Assembly: GCF_900167455.1 (NCBI RefSeq)
Contig: NZ_FUWJ01000003.1
Coordinates: 62,001 to 126,000 of the forward strand
From: Enhydrobacter aerosaccus
GTDB taxonomy: Bacteria > Pseudomonadota > Alphaproteobacteria > Reyranellales > Reyranellaceae
Reading direction: 5' to 3'
Length of the DNA: 64,000 nucleotides
The position numbers were made by a program, and so were the translations under genes. The notes beneath the pieces were generated by a model that was not told where the DNA came from, did no database searches, and saw only the letters and a list, made by a program, of their open reading frames with translations. Shown here piece after piece: positions 1 through 9,322 of this stretch (position 1 is the first letter of the stretch; each line of letters starts with the position of its first letter).

Positions 1-947
1 ATCGCCACCGCCCCGGTACCGGTCATGGCGTGGTGCAGCACCCCCATCGAGAAGATGCGCGCCAGCAGGTCGATCGATCCGGCTTCGACGCTGCGACCGT
101 CGGAGGCGGTATAGGGCGCGGGCCGAGCGACGAAGGCGAGCTTGGGCGTGTGCTGCCGCTTTGCCGCCTCGTCGAGACTCTTGATCAGCCCCATCGCCAG
201 CGCGCCCTGCGCTCGTATCGTCTCTGCCCGCGCCAGCAGCTCGGCCTTGCCGTTGATGTCGCCCTGCAGCTCGGTGCCCTTCAGCCCGAGGCAGGCAGCG
301 TCGATGAAGATGGTGGGATTGCCGGCGGTGATCAGCGTCGCCTCGATCACCCCGATGCCCGGGACATCGAGCGTATCGACGCGGCGACCGGTCGGGAACA
401 TCGCCCCGCCACCGCCTTCGTCGTCCTCCGCCGCGGGATCGAGGAACTCGAGCTTCACCTCGGCGGCGGGAAAGGTCACGCCGTCGAGCTCGAAGGCCCC
501 CAGTTCCACCACCTCGCCATCCTGCATCGATACATGGCTGACGATCTTCTTGGCGATGTTGGCCTGCCAGATGCGGACCGTCGCCGTGCCGTCCTTGGGA
601 CCTTGCACCAGCCCCGTCTCGAGGGCGAAGGGACCGACGGCCGTGGTGAGATTGCCGCAATTGCCCGACCAGTCGATCATCGGCTTGTCGATCGCGACCT
701 GGCCGAACAGATAGTCGACGTCGCAATCGGGCCGCGTCGATTTCGACAGGATGACGATCTTGCTGGTGCTCGAGGTCGCGCCGCCCATGCCGTCGATCTG
801 CTTGCCGTAGCGATCGGGGCTGCCGATCACGCGCAGCAGCACCCGCTCGCGCTCGGCCCGATCGGACGGCAGGTCGTCGGCCAGGAAGAACACGCCCTTG
901 CTGGTGCCGCCGCGCATATAGACAGCGGGAATGCGGAGTTGTGTCAT
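1..947 (-). CDS. PrpF-family isomerase (2-methylaconitate cis-trans isomerase-like), 3' end cut by window edge
   Basis: Reading leftward from an ATG at 945-947, the protein begins MTQLRIPAVYMRGGTSKG and stays open for 315 codons to the window edge, so the C-terminus is missing. The RGGTSKG start, the DGMGGATSSTSK segment near residues 52-63 and the W-S-G-N-C-G-N stretch with the candidate active-site Cys97 are hallmarks of the PrpF/DUF453 family, which has a diaminopimelate-epimerase-like fold. Members isomerise aconitate-type substrates: 2-methylaconitate in propionate breakdown, or oxalomesaconate in gallate breakdown. Which substrate applies cannot be told here because no prp or gal genes are in view. 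It is transcribed divergently from the glycosidase gene, 71 bp away. The family call is firm; the substrate is open. Confidence 0.9.
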   Translation of the reverse strand, partial: MTQLRIPAVYMRGGTSKGVFFLADDLPSDRAERERVLLRVIGSPDRYGKQIDGMGGATSSTSKIVILSKSTRPDCDVDYLFGQVAIDKPMIDWSGNCGNLTTAVGPFALETGLVQGPKDGTATVRIWQANIAKKIVSHVSMQDGEVVELGAFELDGVTFPAAEVKLEFLDPAAEDDEGGGGAMFPTGRRVDTLDVPGIGVIEATLITAGNPTIFIDAACLGLKGTELQGDINGKAELLARAETIRAQGALAMGLIKSLDEAAKRQHTPKLAFVARPAPYTASDGRSVEAGSIDLLARIFSMGVLHHAMTGTGAVA

Positions 948-1009
948 TGCGGTAGCCTAGTCCTTTCCGACGGCGTTCTCACCTTGGCCGAGGCGGCGGC
1001 GATTGCTAG

Positions 1010-2494
<1,485 letters not shown>

Positions 2495-2515
2495 CGGCCG
2501 CTGTCTCATAAAAAT

Positions 2516-2595
2516 TTCCTCGCGAGGAATCGCCTGCAACGCTGGCCCGGCCGCATCGGAGACGATTCCTCGCGAGGCTCGCGAGCCTCGCGAGG
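2516..2595. repeat. CTCGCGAG palindrome cluster (nested inverted repeats)
   Basis: The 8-bp palindrome CTCGCGAG occurs four times, at 2519, 2569, 2578 and 2587; the last three are at an exact 9-bp period and together make a perfect 28-bp palindrome at 2568-2595. A smaller perfect palindrome, TTCCTCGCGAGGAA, lies at 2516-2529. The 15-mer CCTCGCGAGGAATCG at 2518-2532 is exactly inverted at 2563-2577, so the block could also fold into one long hairpin with a 30-nt loop. No T-tract follows on either strand, which argues against a standard intrinsic terminator. Confidence 0.8.
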
Positions 2596-2806
2596 GGCCG
2601 ATGCCATTAAATAAATGGAAAAATAATGGACGCGTGCGCATGAGAGGACTCCTTCTCGGCGCGCAAGCATAAGCCCGATACCGTCCAATCGACGATTATG
2701 GTCGTTTAAGCGACCGAGCCTGCTCCACCCTTCGAGACGCCCGCTGGCGCGGCCTCTTCAGAGTGAGATATTTCTGTCCACGCCCGGATAAAGCCTCATA
2801 GGAGCG

Positions 2807-2856
2807 CGCCACTCCAGTGGCGCTCATCTGTGTGAATGCGCAACTGGAGTTGCGCG
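2807..2856. repeat. Pair of matched 18-bp hairpins (GCGCCACT.. and GCGCAACT..)
   Basis: Two perfect inverted repeats with 8-bp arms sit 14 bp apart. The one at 2807-2824 is GCGCCACT-CC-AGTGGCGC and the one at 2839-2856 is GCGCAACT-GG-AGTTGCGC. They are variants of the same design, differing at one arm position and in the 2-nt centre. The left element's flank (17 bp at 2802-2818) recurs exactly, inverted, at 37967-37983 inside the end of the GrdB-like gene, which marks this as a dispersed repeat family. Confidence 0.75.
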
Positions 2857-3022
2857 CTTCCCTGAGGCGCCAAGCGGCGCCCGACGAGTTGGCCGAACCA
2901 CCTACCACCTCATCCCGGGGGAACTCGGGCTTTCTTCCAGACGACCAAAGGAGATGGCTGACAGCGTCGCCGCGCTCTGCTCATATCCCGCCCAACAAAT
3001 CGATCAGGGCAGGAAGCGAGAG

Positions 3023-4885
3023 ATGCAGATCCGTACACACGCAGACATTGTGGCGCTCGAACAGGTGCCGGTCACCGAGCGCATAAGCGCGGGCAATGTG
3101 TTCGAACTCCTGAAGGAGACTGCCGCCGCCAATGCCGGGCGCGTCGCCATCCGCTATCTCGCCGGCACGGGCGACAGCGATACCGTGCGTGATGTCAGCT
3201 ACGAGGCGATGCTGCGTCACACGATCCAGGCCGCGAACCTGCTGCGCGCCGAGGGCATCGTCCCCGACGATACGGTGACGCTGCTGATGCCCGGCCTGCC
3301 CGAGACCTTCTTCGCCCTGTGGGGGGCGGAGATCGCGGCCGTCGCCAATCCGGTGAACTACTTCCTCGATGCCTCGCAGATCGCCGGCATCATGAAGGAG
3401 GCTGGCGCCAAGGCGCTGATCGCCGCCGATCCCTCGATCTTCCCCGACATCTGGCCCAAGGTGGAGAAGATCCAGGCGGCGCTGCCCGGGCTGAAGGTGT
3501 TCCGTGTCGGCGGCGCGGACAGCGCGCCGCTGCCGGGCGTGATCGAGTTCGAGGGGGCGGCGGCACGGCAGCCCGGCGACGCGCTGGTGGCGCCCAAGAC
3601 CCTCGAGCGCGACACGGTGGCAGCGCTGTTCCATACCGGCGGCACGACCGGCCTGCCCAAGCTCGCCCAGCACACGCACGGCGCGCTGGCGCTGGCGGCG
3701 TGGACCAACGTGCTGGTGTTCGATCTCGGGCCGGGCACAGTGATGATCAACCCGCTGCCGCAGTTCCATGTCGGCGGCTCGATCGTGGGCGCGCTGTCGC
3801 CGATCGCCAATGGCTGGACGATCCTGATCCCGACGCCGCTCGGCGCCCGCAATCCCAACGTGGTGCGCGACTGGTGGCGGCTGGTCGAGCGTCACAAGGT
3901 GACGGTGGGCGGCGCGGTGCCAACCTCGCTGGCGGCAATCATGAACGTGCCGCGCAACGGCCACGACCTCTCCTCGCTCAAGACCTTCGTCAGCGGCGGC
4001 TCGACCGTGCCGGTGGAGCTGATCCGCCGCATCGAGAGCGAGATCGGTGTGCCGGTGGTCGAGGGCTACGGCATGACCGAGGTACATTGCTATTCGACGA
4101 TGAACCCGCTGCATGGCGAGCGCCGGCCGGGCTCGGTCGGATTGCGCCTGCCCTACACCGAAGTGCGCATCGCCGACGTGGCGCCCGACGGCACCATCCG
4201 CCGCGATTGCGACATCGACGAGATCGGCCATGTGCTGATGCGCGGACCGCAGGTGACGCCGGGCTATCTCAATCCCGGCCACAACAAGGGCGCGATGCTG
4301 GCCGACGGCTGGCTCGATTCGGGCGATCTCGGCCGGCTCGACGCCGACGGTTACGTCTGGCTCACCGGCCGCTCCAAGGACCTGATCATCCGCGGCGGTC
4401 ACAACATCGACCCGCTGGTGATCGAGGAGGCGCTGACGCGCCATCCCGCCGTCGAGACCGCCGCCGCGGTCGGCCTGCCCGACTCCTATGCCGGCGAGCT
4501 GCCGATGGCCTTCGTGCAGCTCAAGCCCGACAAGGTGGCGACGCCCGACGAGCTGCGCGAATTCTGCCGCCAGGAAATCCCCGAGCGCGCCGCCGTCCCG
4601 GTGCAGGTGGTGCCGATCCCCGTCATGCCCGTGACCGGCGTCGGCAAGATCTTCAAGCCGGCGCTACGGCTGGAAGCGGCCCAGCGTGCGTTCGATGCGG
4701 CGCTGGCACCGCTGCGAGCGGAGGGCGTGAAGGCGCAGGTGGTGGTGCGCAACGACACGACGCACGGCACGCTGGCCGAGGTCCGCATCGAGGATGCCGG
4801 CACGCTCTCGAGCGAGGCGATCGTGAAGCGCTGCGCCGAGCTGCTGGGCGCATTCCAGATCAGGCACGCGGTGGAATTCGGATAG
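3023..4885 (+). CDS. AMP-dependent acyl-CoA synthetase
   Basis: A 620-residue ANL-superfamily ligase that activates a carboxylic acid to its acyl-CoA through an acyl-adenylate. The phosphate-binding motif TGGTTGLPK, the G-Y-G-M-T-E motif and the SGDLGR..GRSKDLIIRGG hinge region are all present in order. The C-terminal extension of roughly 60 residues after the K-I-F-K-P lysine loop is longer than in short-chain enzymes. I prefer the ATG at 3023, preceded by AGGAAG at a good distance. An in-frame ATG at 2954 would add 23 residues, but its AAAGGAG directly abuts the start codon. The substrate (medium/long-chain or aromatic acid) is not evident. No partner genes adjoin, and a repeat-bearing gap follows. 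Confidence 0.92.
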   Translation: MQIRTHADIVALEQVPVTERISAGNVFELLKETAAANAGRVAIRYLAGTGDSDTVRDVSYEAMLRHTIQAANLLRAEGIVPDDTVTLLMPGLPETFFALWGAEIAAVANPVNYFLDASQIAGIMKEAGAKALIAADPSIFPDIWPKVEKIQAALPGLKVFRVGGADSAPLPGVIEFEGAAARQPGDALVAPKTLERDTVAALFHTGGTTGLPKLAQHTHGALALAAWTNVLVFDLGPGTVMINPLPQFHVGGSIVGALSPIANGWTILIPTPLGARNPNVVRDWWRLVERHKVTVGGAVPTSLAAIMNVPRNGHDLSSLKTFVSGGSTVPVELIRRIESEIGVPVVEGYGMTEVHCYSTMNPLHGERRPGSVGLRLPYTEVRIADVAPDGTIRRDCDIDEIGHVLMRGPQVTPGYLNPGHNKGAMLADGWLDSGDLGRLDADGYVWLTGRSKDLIIRGGHNIDPLVIEEALTRHPAVETAAAVGLPDSYAGELPMAFVQLKPDKVATPDELREFCRQEIPERAAVPVQVVPIPVMPVTGVGKIFKPALRLEAAQRAFDAALAPLRAEGVKAQVVVRNDTTHGTLAEVRIEDAGTLSSEAIVKRCAELLGAFQIRHAVEFG

Positions 4886-4927
4886 CCCGAGCATATCCGG
4901 AGGAGTGAAGTCCACACCACCGGTCGA

Positions 4928-5002
4928 GGTGTCATCCCGAGCGAAGCGAGGGACCTTTCCTCGAAACTGACAAAGATCCCTCGCTTCGCTCGGGATGACA
5001 CC
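4928..5002. repeat. REP-like inverted repeat (GTCATCCCGAGCG family)
   Basis: A perfect inverted repeat with 26-bp arms: the left arm at 4928-4953 (contains TGTCATCCCGAGCGAAGCG) and the right arm at 4977-5002. It is a 75-bp hairpin-forming element sitting in the 271-bp gap between the acyl-CoA synthetase and the cyclase gene. Sequences starting GTCATCCCGAGCG are widespread intergenic repeats in many bacterial genomes. It could also act as a transcription-stalling or mRNA-end structure for the upstream gene, but no T-tract is present. Confidence 0.85.
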
Positions 5003-5156
5003 GAAATCCTATGCCTGACATGAGGAGGAAGATCCCGCCTCCGGCACACGCCTTGCTTCGTTCGGCGTAACGTCGTCGAAGGGATAAGGAACCTCGCCGG
5101 GAAGAAGCGCACACGGCGGCCGCTTGGATCGATCTTGAACCGGCCAGGAGGAAGCC

Positions 5157-6128
5157 ATGTGCGCACTGTGCTACGTCGACGAGGCGATGAAGGCGAAGAT
5201 CATCGCCTACAACGCCGAATTCCATAAGGTCTCGAAGAGTCCGTTCGGCAGCGACGACCAGATCGGCATGCTGAACCTGATCGATGCGCAGTCGCGCTCG
5301 GCGATCCTGAGTCGGGCCGATGCATCGAAGGTGTTCGACCTGTCGGTCGATCATTTCATGGGCATGCCGGGCTGGTTCGGCGCCGGCGATCCGACCTATC
5401 AGATCTGGATGACGCATACGCCGGGCGGCGAGATCGTCGACAACAGCATGGGCGTCAGCCTGGAGGCCAACCGGCTGGTCGGCTACTCGGGCGATGCCAT
5501 CTCGATGTACACGCATTGCGGCACGCACATCGATACCTTCAACCACTTCGGCTACGGCGACCTGATCTTCAACGAGTTCAACACGTCGGAGCATCTCGGC
5601 AGCCGCACCTGGCGCAAGTGCGGGGCGGAGACCTTCCCGCCCATCTTCGCCCGCGGCGTGCTGCTCGACGTCGCCGGCCTGCACGGCGTGCCGACGCTGC
5701 CGCCCAGCCACGCCATCGGTGAGGCCGACCTCACCGCCTGCCTGAAGCGGCAGGAGATCGCGCTCAAGCCGGGCGACGTGGTGCTGATCCATACCGGGCA
5801 GATGAAGCTGTGGCCCGACATGGCGTTCGTGAAGAACACGCCCGGCCTCAACCGGCAGGGCGCGGAGTTCCTGGCCAAGAACGGCGCCATCATGATCGGC
5901 GCCGACAACCTGACGCTGGAGCAGACGCCGACGGTCGAGCCGCTGAACTTCTTTCCCGTCCATACCTACCTGCTGGCCGAGGCCGGCGTGCCGATCCTGG
6001 AGATGGCCTATCTCGACGAGCTGGTCGGGGAAGGCATCCACGAGTTCGCCTTCTTCGGCGCCTGCATCAAGCTCAGGGGCGCGACCGGGTCACCGATGCG
6101 GCCGGTGGCCATGCCGCTCGCGGACTGA
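5157..6128 (+). CDS. Cyclase-family metal-dependent hydrolase (PF04199, kynurenine-formamidase-like)
   Basis: A 323-residue member of the cyclase family, which hydrolyses amide or ester bonds using a metal held by an H-x3-T-H-x-D motif; here it reads H120-C-G-T-H124-I-D126. The family includes bacterial kynurenine formamidase (about 210 residues) and longer catabolic hydrolases; the length fits the latter group. AGGAGG lies six bases upstream of the ATG at 5157. It stands alone, with a repeat-bearing gap upstream and an unrelated gene downstream, so its substrate cannot be inferred from context. It carries no signal peptide. Confidence 0.88.
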   Translation: MCALCYVDEAMKAKIIAYNAEFHKVSKSPFGSDDQIGMLNLIDAQSRSAILSRADASKVFDLSVDHFMGMPGWFGAGDPTYQIWMTHTPGGEIVDNSMGVSLEANRLVGYSGDAISMYTHCGTHIDTFNHFGYGDLIFNEFNTSEHLGSRTWRKCGAETFPPIFARGVLLDVAGLHGVPTLPPSHAIGEADLTACLKRQEIALKPGDVVLIHTGQMKLWPDMAFVKNTPGLNRQGAEFLAKNGAIMIGADNLTLEQTPTVEPLNFFPVHTYLLAEAGVPILEMAYLDELVGEGIHEFAFFGACIKLRGATGSPMRPVAMPLAD

Positions 6129-6237
6129 GCCGGACGGGCGACCTTCATCGCCGCCCCTTTCGTGCGGCGATGCCAGCGGGCTTGGCGCAGGACGTCCGGC
6201 CTCGCTATCCTCCGGTGCCACAGGCTTGGAGGAAAAG

Positions 6238-6738
6238 ATGGCGCTCGTTCTCACCAGCAACAGCTTCAAGGAGGGCGAGACCCTCGCGATGGAGCATGTC
6301 CTGTCGGCCAACTTCGGGTTCGGCACCGATGGGGGCAACAAGTCGCCGCATCTCGCCTGGTCAGGCGCACCGGCGGGCACCAAGAGCTTTGCGGTCACCT
6401 GCTTCGATCCGGATGCACCGACGGGTTCGGGCTTCTGGCACTGGGGTGTGGTGAACATTCCGGCCAGCACGACCGAACTCCAGTTCGATGCCGGCAATCC
6501 CAAGGCCGGCCTGCTGCCCAAGGGGGCGATCCAGACACGGACCGATCTCGGCCAGACCGGCTATATCGGCCCCGCCCCGCCGCCGGGCCACGGTCCGCAT
6601 CGCTATGTCTTCACCGTCTTCGCTGTGAAAGAGGAAAGCCTGCCCGTGACGGCCGACACATCGGGCGCGGTCGTCGGCTTCTTCCTGAACTTCAACACGC
6701 TCGAGAAGGCGACGCTGACCGGCATGTTCCAGCGTTAG
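6238..6738 (+). CDS. YbhB/YbcL family (PEBP/Raf kinase inhibitor-like) protein
   Basis: A 166-residue phosphatidylethanolamine-binding-protein fold. The recognisable blocks are SPHLAWSGAPAGTKSFA near residue 37, the D-P-D-A-P motif, HWGVVNIP and GPHRYVFTVFAV near residue 122. The cellular role of the bacterial members is unknown. The start is the ATG at 6238, because GGAGG lies at 6228-6232 just upstream; an in-frame TTG at 6226 would precede that ribosome-binding site. It has no evident signal peptide and no operon partner. Confidence 0.9.
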   Translation: MALVLTSNSFKEGETLAMEHVLSANFGFGTDGGNKSPHLAWSGAPAGTKSFAVTCFDPDAPTGSGFWHWGVVNIPASTTELQFDAGNPKAGLLPKGAIQTRTDLGQTGYIGPAPPPGHGPHRYVFTVFAVKEESLPVTADTSGAVVGFFLNFNTLEKATLTGMFQR

Positions 6739-6861
6739 ATCGTCCGCACATGGTCAGGCCAGGTCGGTCAATCGACCTGGCCCGCGCCGACGGCGGCGAC
6801 CGTGGGTAAGAAGCTCGATGCGGAGCGACCCTGCCGCTCGGTGGCGCACCGCGCAAACGAA

Positions 6862-6889
6862 ACGGGCGATCTCTTGCGAGATCGCCCGT
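6862..6889 (-). terminator. Intrinsic terminator of the OmpA-like gene
   Basis: A perfect 12-bp stem (ACGGGCGATCTC / GAGATCGCCCGT) with a 4-nt loop. On the minus strand it is followed by a T-rich run (TTTCGTTTG). It lies 44 bp beyond the stop of the porin gene at 6934. The plus-strand side has no T-run, so it serves the minus-strand gene. Confidence 0.85.
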
Positions 6890-6933
6890 CCGGTCTGCCC
6901 CTTGAGGGTGGGGCGGTAAGTCTTGCGGATCGC

Positions 6934-7905
6934 TTACTGGAGAACGATCACGACGCGGCGGTTCTGCGGCTCGCGGACGCCGTCGGCGGTCGGAACCAGC
7001 GGATCGGCCTCGCCCTTGCCGACGACCGAGATCGCCGTGGCCGGCACGCCGTCGCGCACCAGAGCGTCCTTGACCGCGTTCGCACGACGCAGCGACAGCG
7101 CCATGTTGTAGCTCTCCGGGCCCGACCGGTCGGTATGGCCGGTCGCCGTGATGCGAGCGTTGCCCTTGGTCTTGTAGGCGTCAGCCGCCTGCTGGATGGT
7201 GGCCAGGGCCTGCGGCGACAGGTTCGCGCGGTCCCAATCGAAGAACACCATGTAAGACGGCGCCTGGACCGGCGGCGGCGGCGGCGGAGCAGCTTCAGCC
7301 GGGGCGCCGAACTTGACCTGCAGGCCCAGCATCACGCTGAAGTTGTTGTTCGACCAGTTGGTCGAATAGACCGTCGGGTTGGTCGTGCCGTAGTAGCGGC
7401 CGTCGAGGTTGACACGGAAGTTGGTGTCGATGTTCCAGCCGAGACCGATGATGCCCTGATAGGCGAACACCGTGCTGCCCAGAGCGGACTGGCTGTCGAC
7501 GAAGCCGACACCGGCACCGGCGCCGATATACGGGGTGATGGTCGCGCCCGGCGCGAAGTCATACAGCAGGTTGGCAAGGATGCCGAGCTGGTTGACCTTG
7601 TTGTTCAGGGCAGTGCCCGGGACGTTGGCATTGGTCGGGTTCTGGCGGAACACGCCTTCCAACTCGACGCGCGGACCGACGAAGTCATAACCGACGACGC
7701 CGCCCGCGGCCCAGCCGGTGGTCGGCGTCAGGCCGAACGACGGAGAGCCCGGCAGGCTCGGCGCGGTCACGGTGGTGTTCAGCATCCAGTTCAGACCACC
7801 TTCGGCACCGATATAGAAGCCGGAAGACGGGGTTTGAGCCTGGGCAACGACGGGAAATGCAGCGAGGGCGGCGGCTGCAATGACAAGTCTCTTCTTCACG
7901 ACCAT
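6934..7905 (-). CDS. OmpA-family outer-membrane protein (beta-barrel plus OmpA C-terminal domain)
   Basis: A 323-residue protein with a cleavable signal peptide (MVVKKRLVIAAAALAAF, cut after AQA). A beta-barrel follows, resembling the OmpA/Omp25 eight-strand type up to about residue 210, then the Pro-rich linker APPPPPPVQAP. Last comes a peptidoglycan-binding OmpA domain (YMVFFDWDRANLSPQA, then ATGHTDRSGPESYNMALSLRRA) near residues 220-323. It should tether the outer membrane to the wall. The ATG at 7903-7905 is chosen because GAGGGAGAT precedes it and the signal peptide starts there; longer open frame upstream has no signal character. A strong terminator follows, suggesting a monocistronic, well-expressed gene. 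Confidence 0.93.
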   Translation of the reverse strand: MVVKKRLVIAAAALAAFPVVAQAQTPSSGFYIGAEGGLNWMLNTTVTAPSLPGSPSFGLTPTTGWAAGGVVGYDFVGPRVELEGVFRQNPTNANVPGTALNNKVNQLGILANLLYDFAPGATITPYIGAGAGVGFVDSQSALGSTVFAYQGIIGLGWNIDTNFRVNLDGRYYGTTNPTVYSTNWSNNNFSVMLGLQVKFGAPAEAAPPPPPPVQAPSYMVFFDWDRANLSPQALATIQQAADAYKTKGNARITATGHTDRSGPESYNMALSLRRANAVKDALVRDGVPATAISVVGKGEADPLVPTADGVREPQNRRVVIVLQ

Positions 7906-8294
7906 ATCTCCCTCAAAAATGACGCCCCCCGTATACGCTCGGTGATTTGTCGGGACAATGCACCGCCGGACGATCCCCCGAGGCCTGAGGCATTTGGGCA
8001 ACACACCGGTTAGGCGGCGCAAACCGCCGCAAATGCAGCTCCCAATGCCCGCCAGGAACGGCCAGGCGCCGGAGCCGAGCGGGATTTCCCGCCAGCAATG
8101 CGCAAACGCGCCCAATTTCCAATATTGAATTGTAATTTAACGGCCAGCCTGGCGTCGACGGCAACAGGCGTTCGTCTTGATCCGCATCAAGGTCGCGCCC
8201 CGCCCATCCTGCGATCGATTGGGCAGCCAAAGCCTGCCTCACGCACTCGAGGCTTTGTGCGCACCGCGTTCGTTCACCGCCCAGGGAGAGTAGC
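7906..8294. other. 389-bp divergent regulatory gap between ompA-like and adhP
   Basis: This gap separates two divergently transcribed genes and must hold both promoters. The only confident site is an FNR/FixK-type palindrome at 8177-8190. An AT-rich patch (about 8115-8145, containing AATTTCCAATATTG) is the best candidate for core promoter DNA but no clear -35/-10 pair could be assigned. A GC-rich inverted repeat (GGCGG..CCGCC) lies near 8013-8031. No gene is supported. Confidence 0.55.
8177..8190. promoter_or_regulatory. FNR/FixK-type binding site upstream of adhP
   Basis: The sequence TTGATCCGCATCAA is a perfect match to the TTGAT-N4-ATCAA palindrome recognised by FNR, Anr and FixK regulators. 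It lies 104 bp before the adhP start and 271 bp before the ompA-like start. It suggests oxygen- or redox-dependent control, most likely of adhP, though the regulator gene is not in the window. Confidence 0.75.
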
Positions 8295-9320
8295 ATGCCC
8301 GGCACCATGAAAGCCGCCGTCGTCCACACGCTCGGCGCCCCGCTTGTCATCGAGGACGTCCCGGTGCCGGAGCCCGGCCCGCACCAGATCCTGGTCAAGA
8401 TTGCCGCCACCGGCGTCTGCCACACCGATCTGCACGCGGTGAAGGGCGACTGGCCGGTGAAGCCGTCGGTGCCATTCATCCCCGGCCACGAGGGCGTCGG
8501 CATGGTCGCCAAGGCCGGGCGCGAGGTCAGGCGGGTCAAGGAAGGCGACCGGGTCGGCGTTCCCTGGCTTCACACGGCCTGCGGCTACTGCCCGCACTGC
8601 CGCACCGGCTGGGAGACGCTGTGCGGCGCGCAGAAGAACACCGGCTACTCCATCAACGGCACCTTCGCCGGCTACACGCTTGCCGACCCCGATTATGTCG
8701 GCCGCCTGCCCGACACGCTGGACTGGGGGCCGGCGGCGCCGGTCCTGTGCGCCGGCGTCACCGTCTACAAGGGGCTGAAGGAAACCGAGGTGAAGCCCGG
8801 CGAATGGGTGGCGATCTCGGGCATCGGCGGCCTCGGCCACATGGCCGTCCAGTATGCCAAGGCGATGGGCATGCATGTCGCGGCCATCGATGTGCACGCC
8901 GACAAGCTCGCCCTGGCCAGACAGCTCGGCGCCGACATCGCGATCGATGCGCGCGCGGCTGATCCGGCGCAGGCGCTGCAGGCCCAGCTCGGCGGCGTGC
9001 ACGGCGTGCTGGTCACGGCGGTATCGCCCAAGGCGTTCGAGCAGGCGTTCGGTGCGCTGCGGCCGCACGGCACCATGGCGCTGGTCGGCCTGCCGCCGGG
9101 TTCCTTCGCCATGCCGATCTTCGACACGGTGCTGAAGCGGATCACGGTGCGCGGCTCGATCGTCGGCACGCGCCAGGATCTCGAGGAGGCGCTGGAGTTC
9201 GCAGGCGACGGCGCGGTCGCCGCCCACTTCTCCTGGGACCGGCTCGAAAACATCAATGCCATTTTCGCGCGCATGGAACAGGGCGGCATCGACGGCCGCA
9301 TCGTCCTGCAGATGGATTAG
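8295..9320 (+). CDS. adhP: Zinc-dependent alcohol dehydrogenase AdhP
   Basis: A 341-residue medium-chain NAD(P)-dependent alcohol dehydrogenase converting primary alcohols such as ethanol to aldehydes, or the reverse. Catalytic-zinc ligands are visible as C42 in G-V-C-H-T-D and H65-E66 in G-H-E-G-V-G; the structural zinc is held by C96, C99, C102 and C110. The Rossmann glycine motif is GIGGLGHMAVQ. The start ATG at 8295 follows GGGAGAG; a second ATG at 8307 would remove four residues. The FNR/FixK-type box upstream suggests induction at low oxygen, where ethanol or aldehyde turnover helps redox balance. Its 3' end lies 2 bp from the end of the convergent oxygenase gene. Confidence 0.93.
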   Translation: MPGTMKAAVVHTLGAPLVIEDVPVPEPGPHQILVKIAATGVCHTDLHAVKGDWPVKPSVPFIPGHEGVGMVAKAGREVRRVKEGDRVGVPWLHTACGYCPHCRTGWETLCGAQKNTGYSINGTFAGYTLADPDYVGRLPDTLDWGPAAPVLCAGVTVYKGLKETEVKPGEWVAISGIGGLGHMAVQYAKAMGMHVAAIDVHADKLALARQLGADIAIDARAADPAQALQAQLGGVHGVLVTAVSPKAFEQAFGALRPHGTMALVGLPPGSFAMPIFDTVLKRITVRGSIVGTRQDLEEALEFAGDGAVAAHFSWDRLENINAIFARMEQGGIDGRIVLQMD

Positions 9321-9322
9321 AC

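Larger units (their letters stand above)
2495..3022. other. 528-bp gap rich in palindromes, no convincing gene
   Basis: This gap lies between the glycosidase stop and the preferred start of the acyl-CoA synthetase. It holds a cluster of CTCGCGAG palindromes (2516-2595), a short AT-rich patch near 2606-2630, a degenerate dispersed repeat around 2735-2770 and two look-alike hairpins at 2807-2824 and 2839-2856. Short open frames run across it but have no ribosome-binding site or recognisable product. An alternative upstream ATG for the synthetase at 2954 falls inside the gap. No clear promoter could be picked out. Confidence 0.6.

Noticed and set aside
2696-2908. 70-codon minus-strand frame in the gap before the acyl-CoA synthetase
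   Set aside because: It consists of dispersed repeat sequence and hairpins, with no ribosome site, so it is unlikely to be a gene.
2981-4444. 487-codon open frame antisense to the acyl-CoA synthetase
   Set aside because: His/Arg-rich shadow frame with no family motif; the synthetase motifs on the plus strand are complete.
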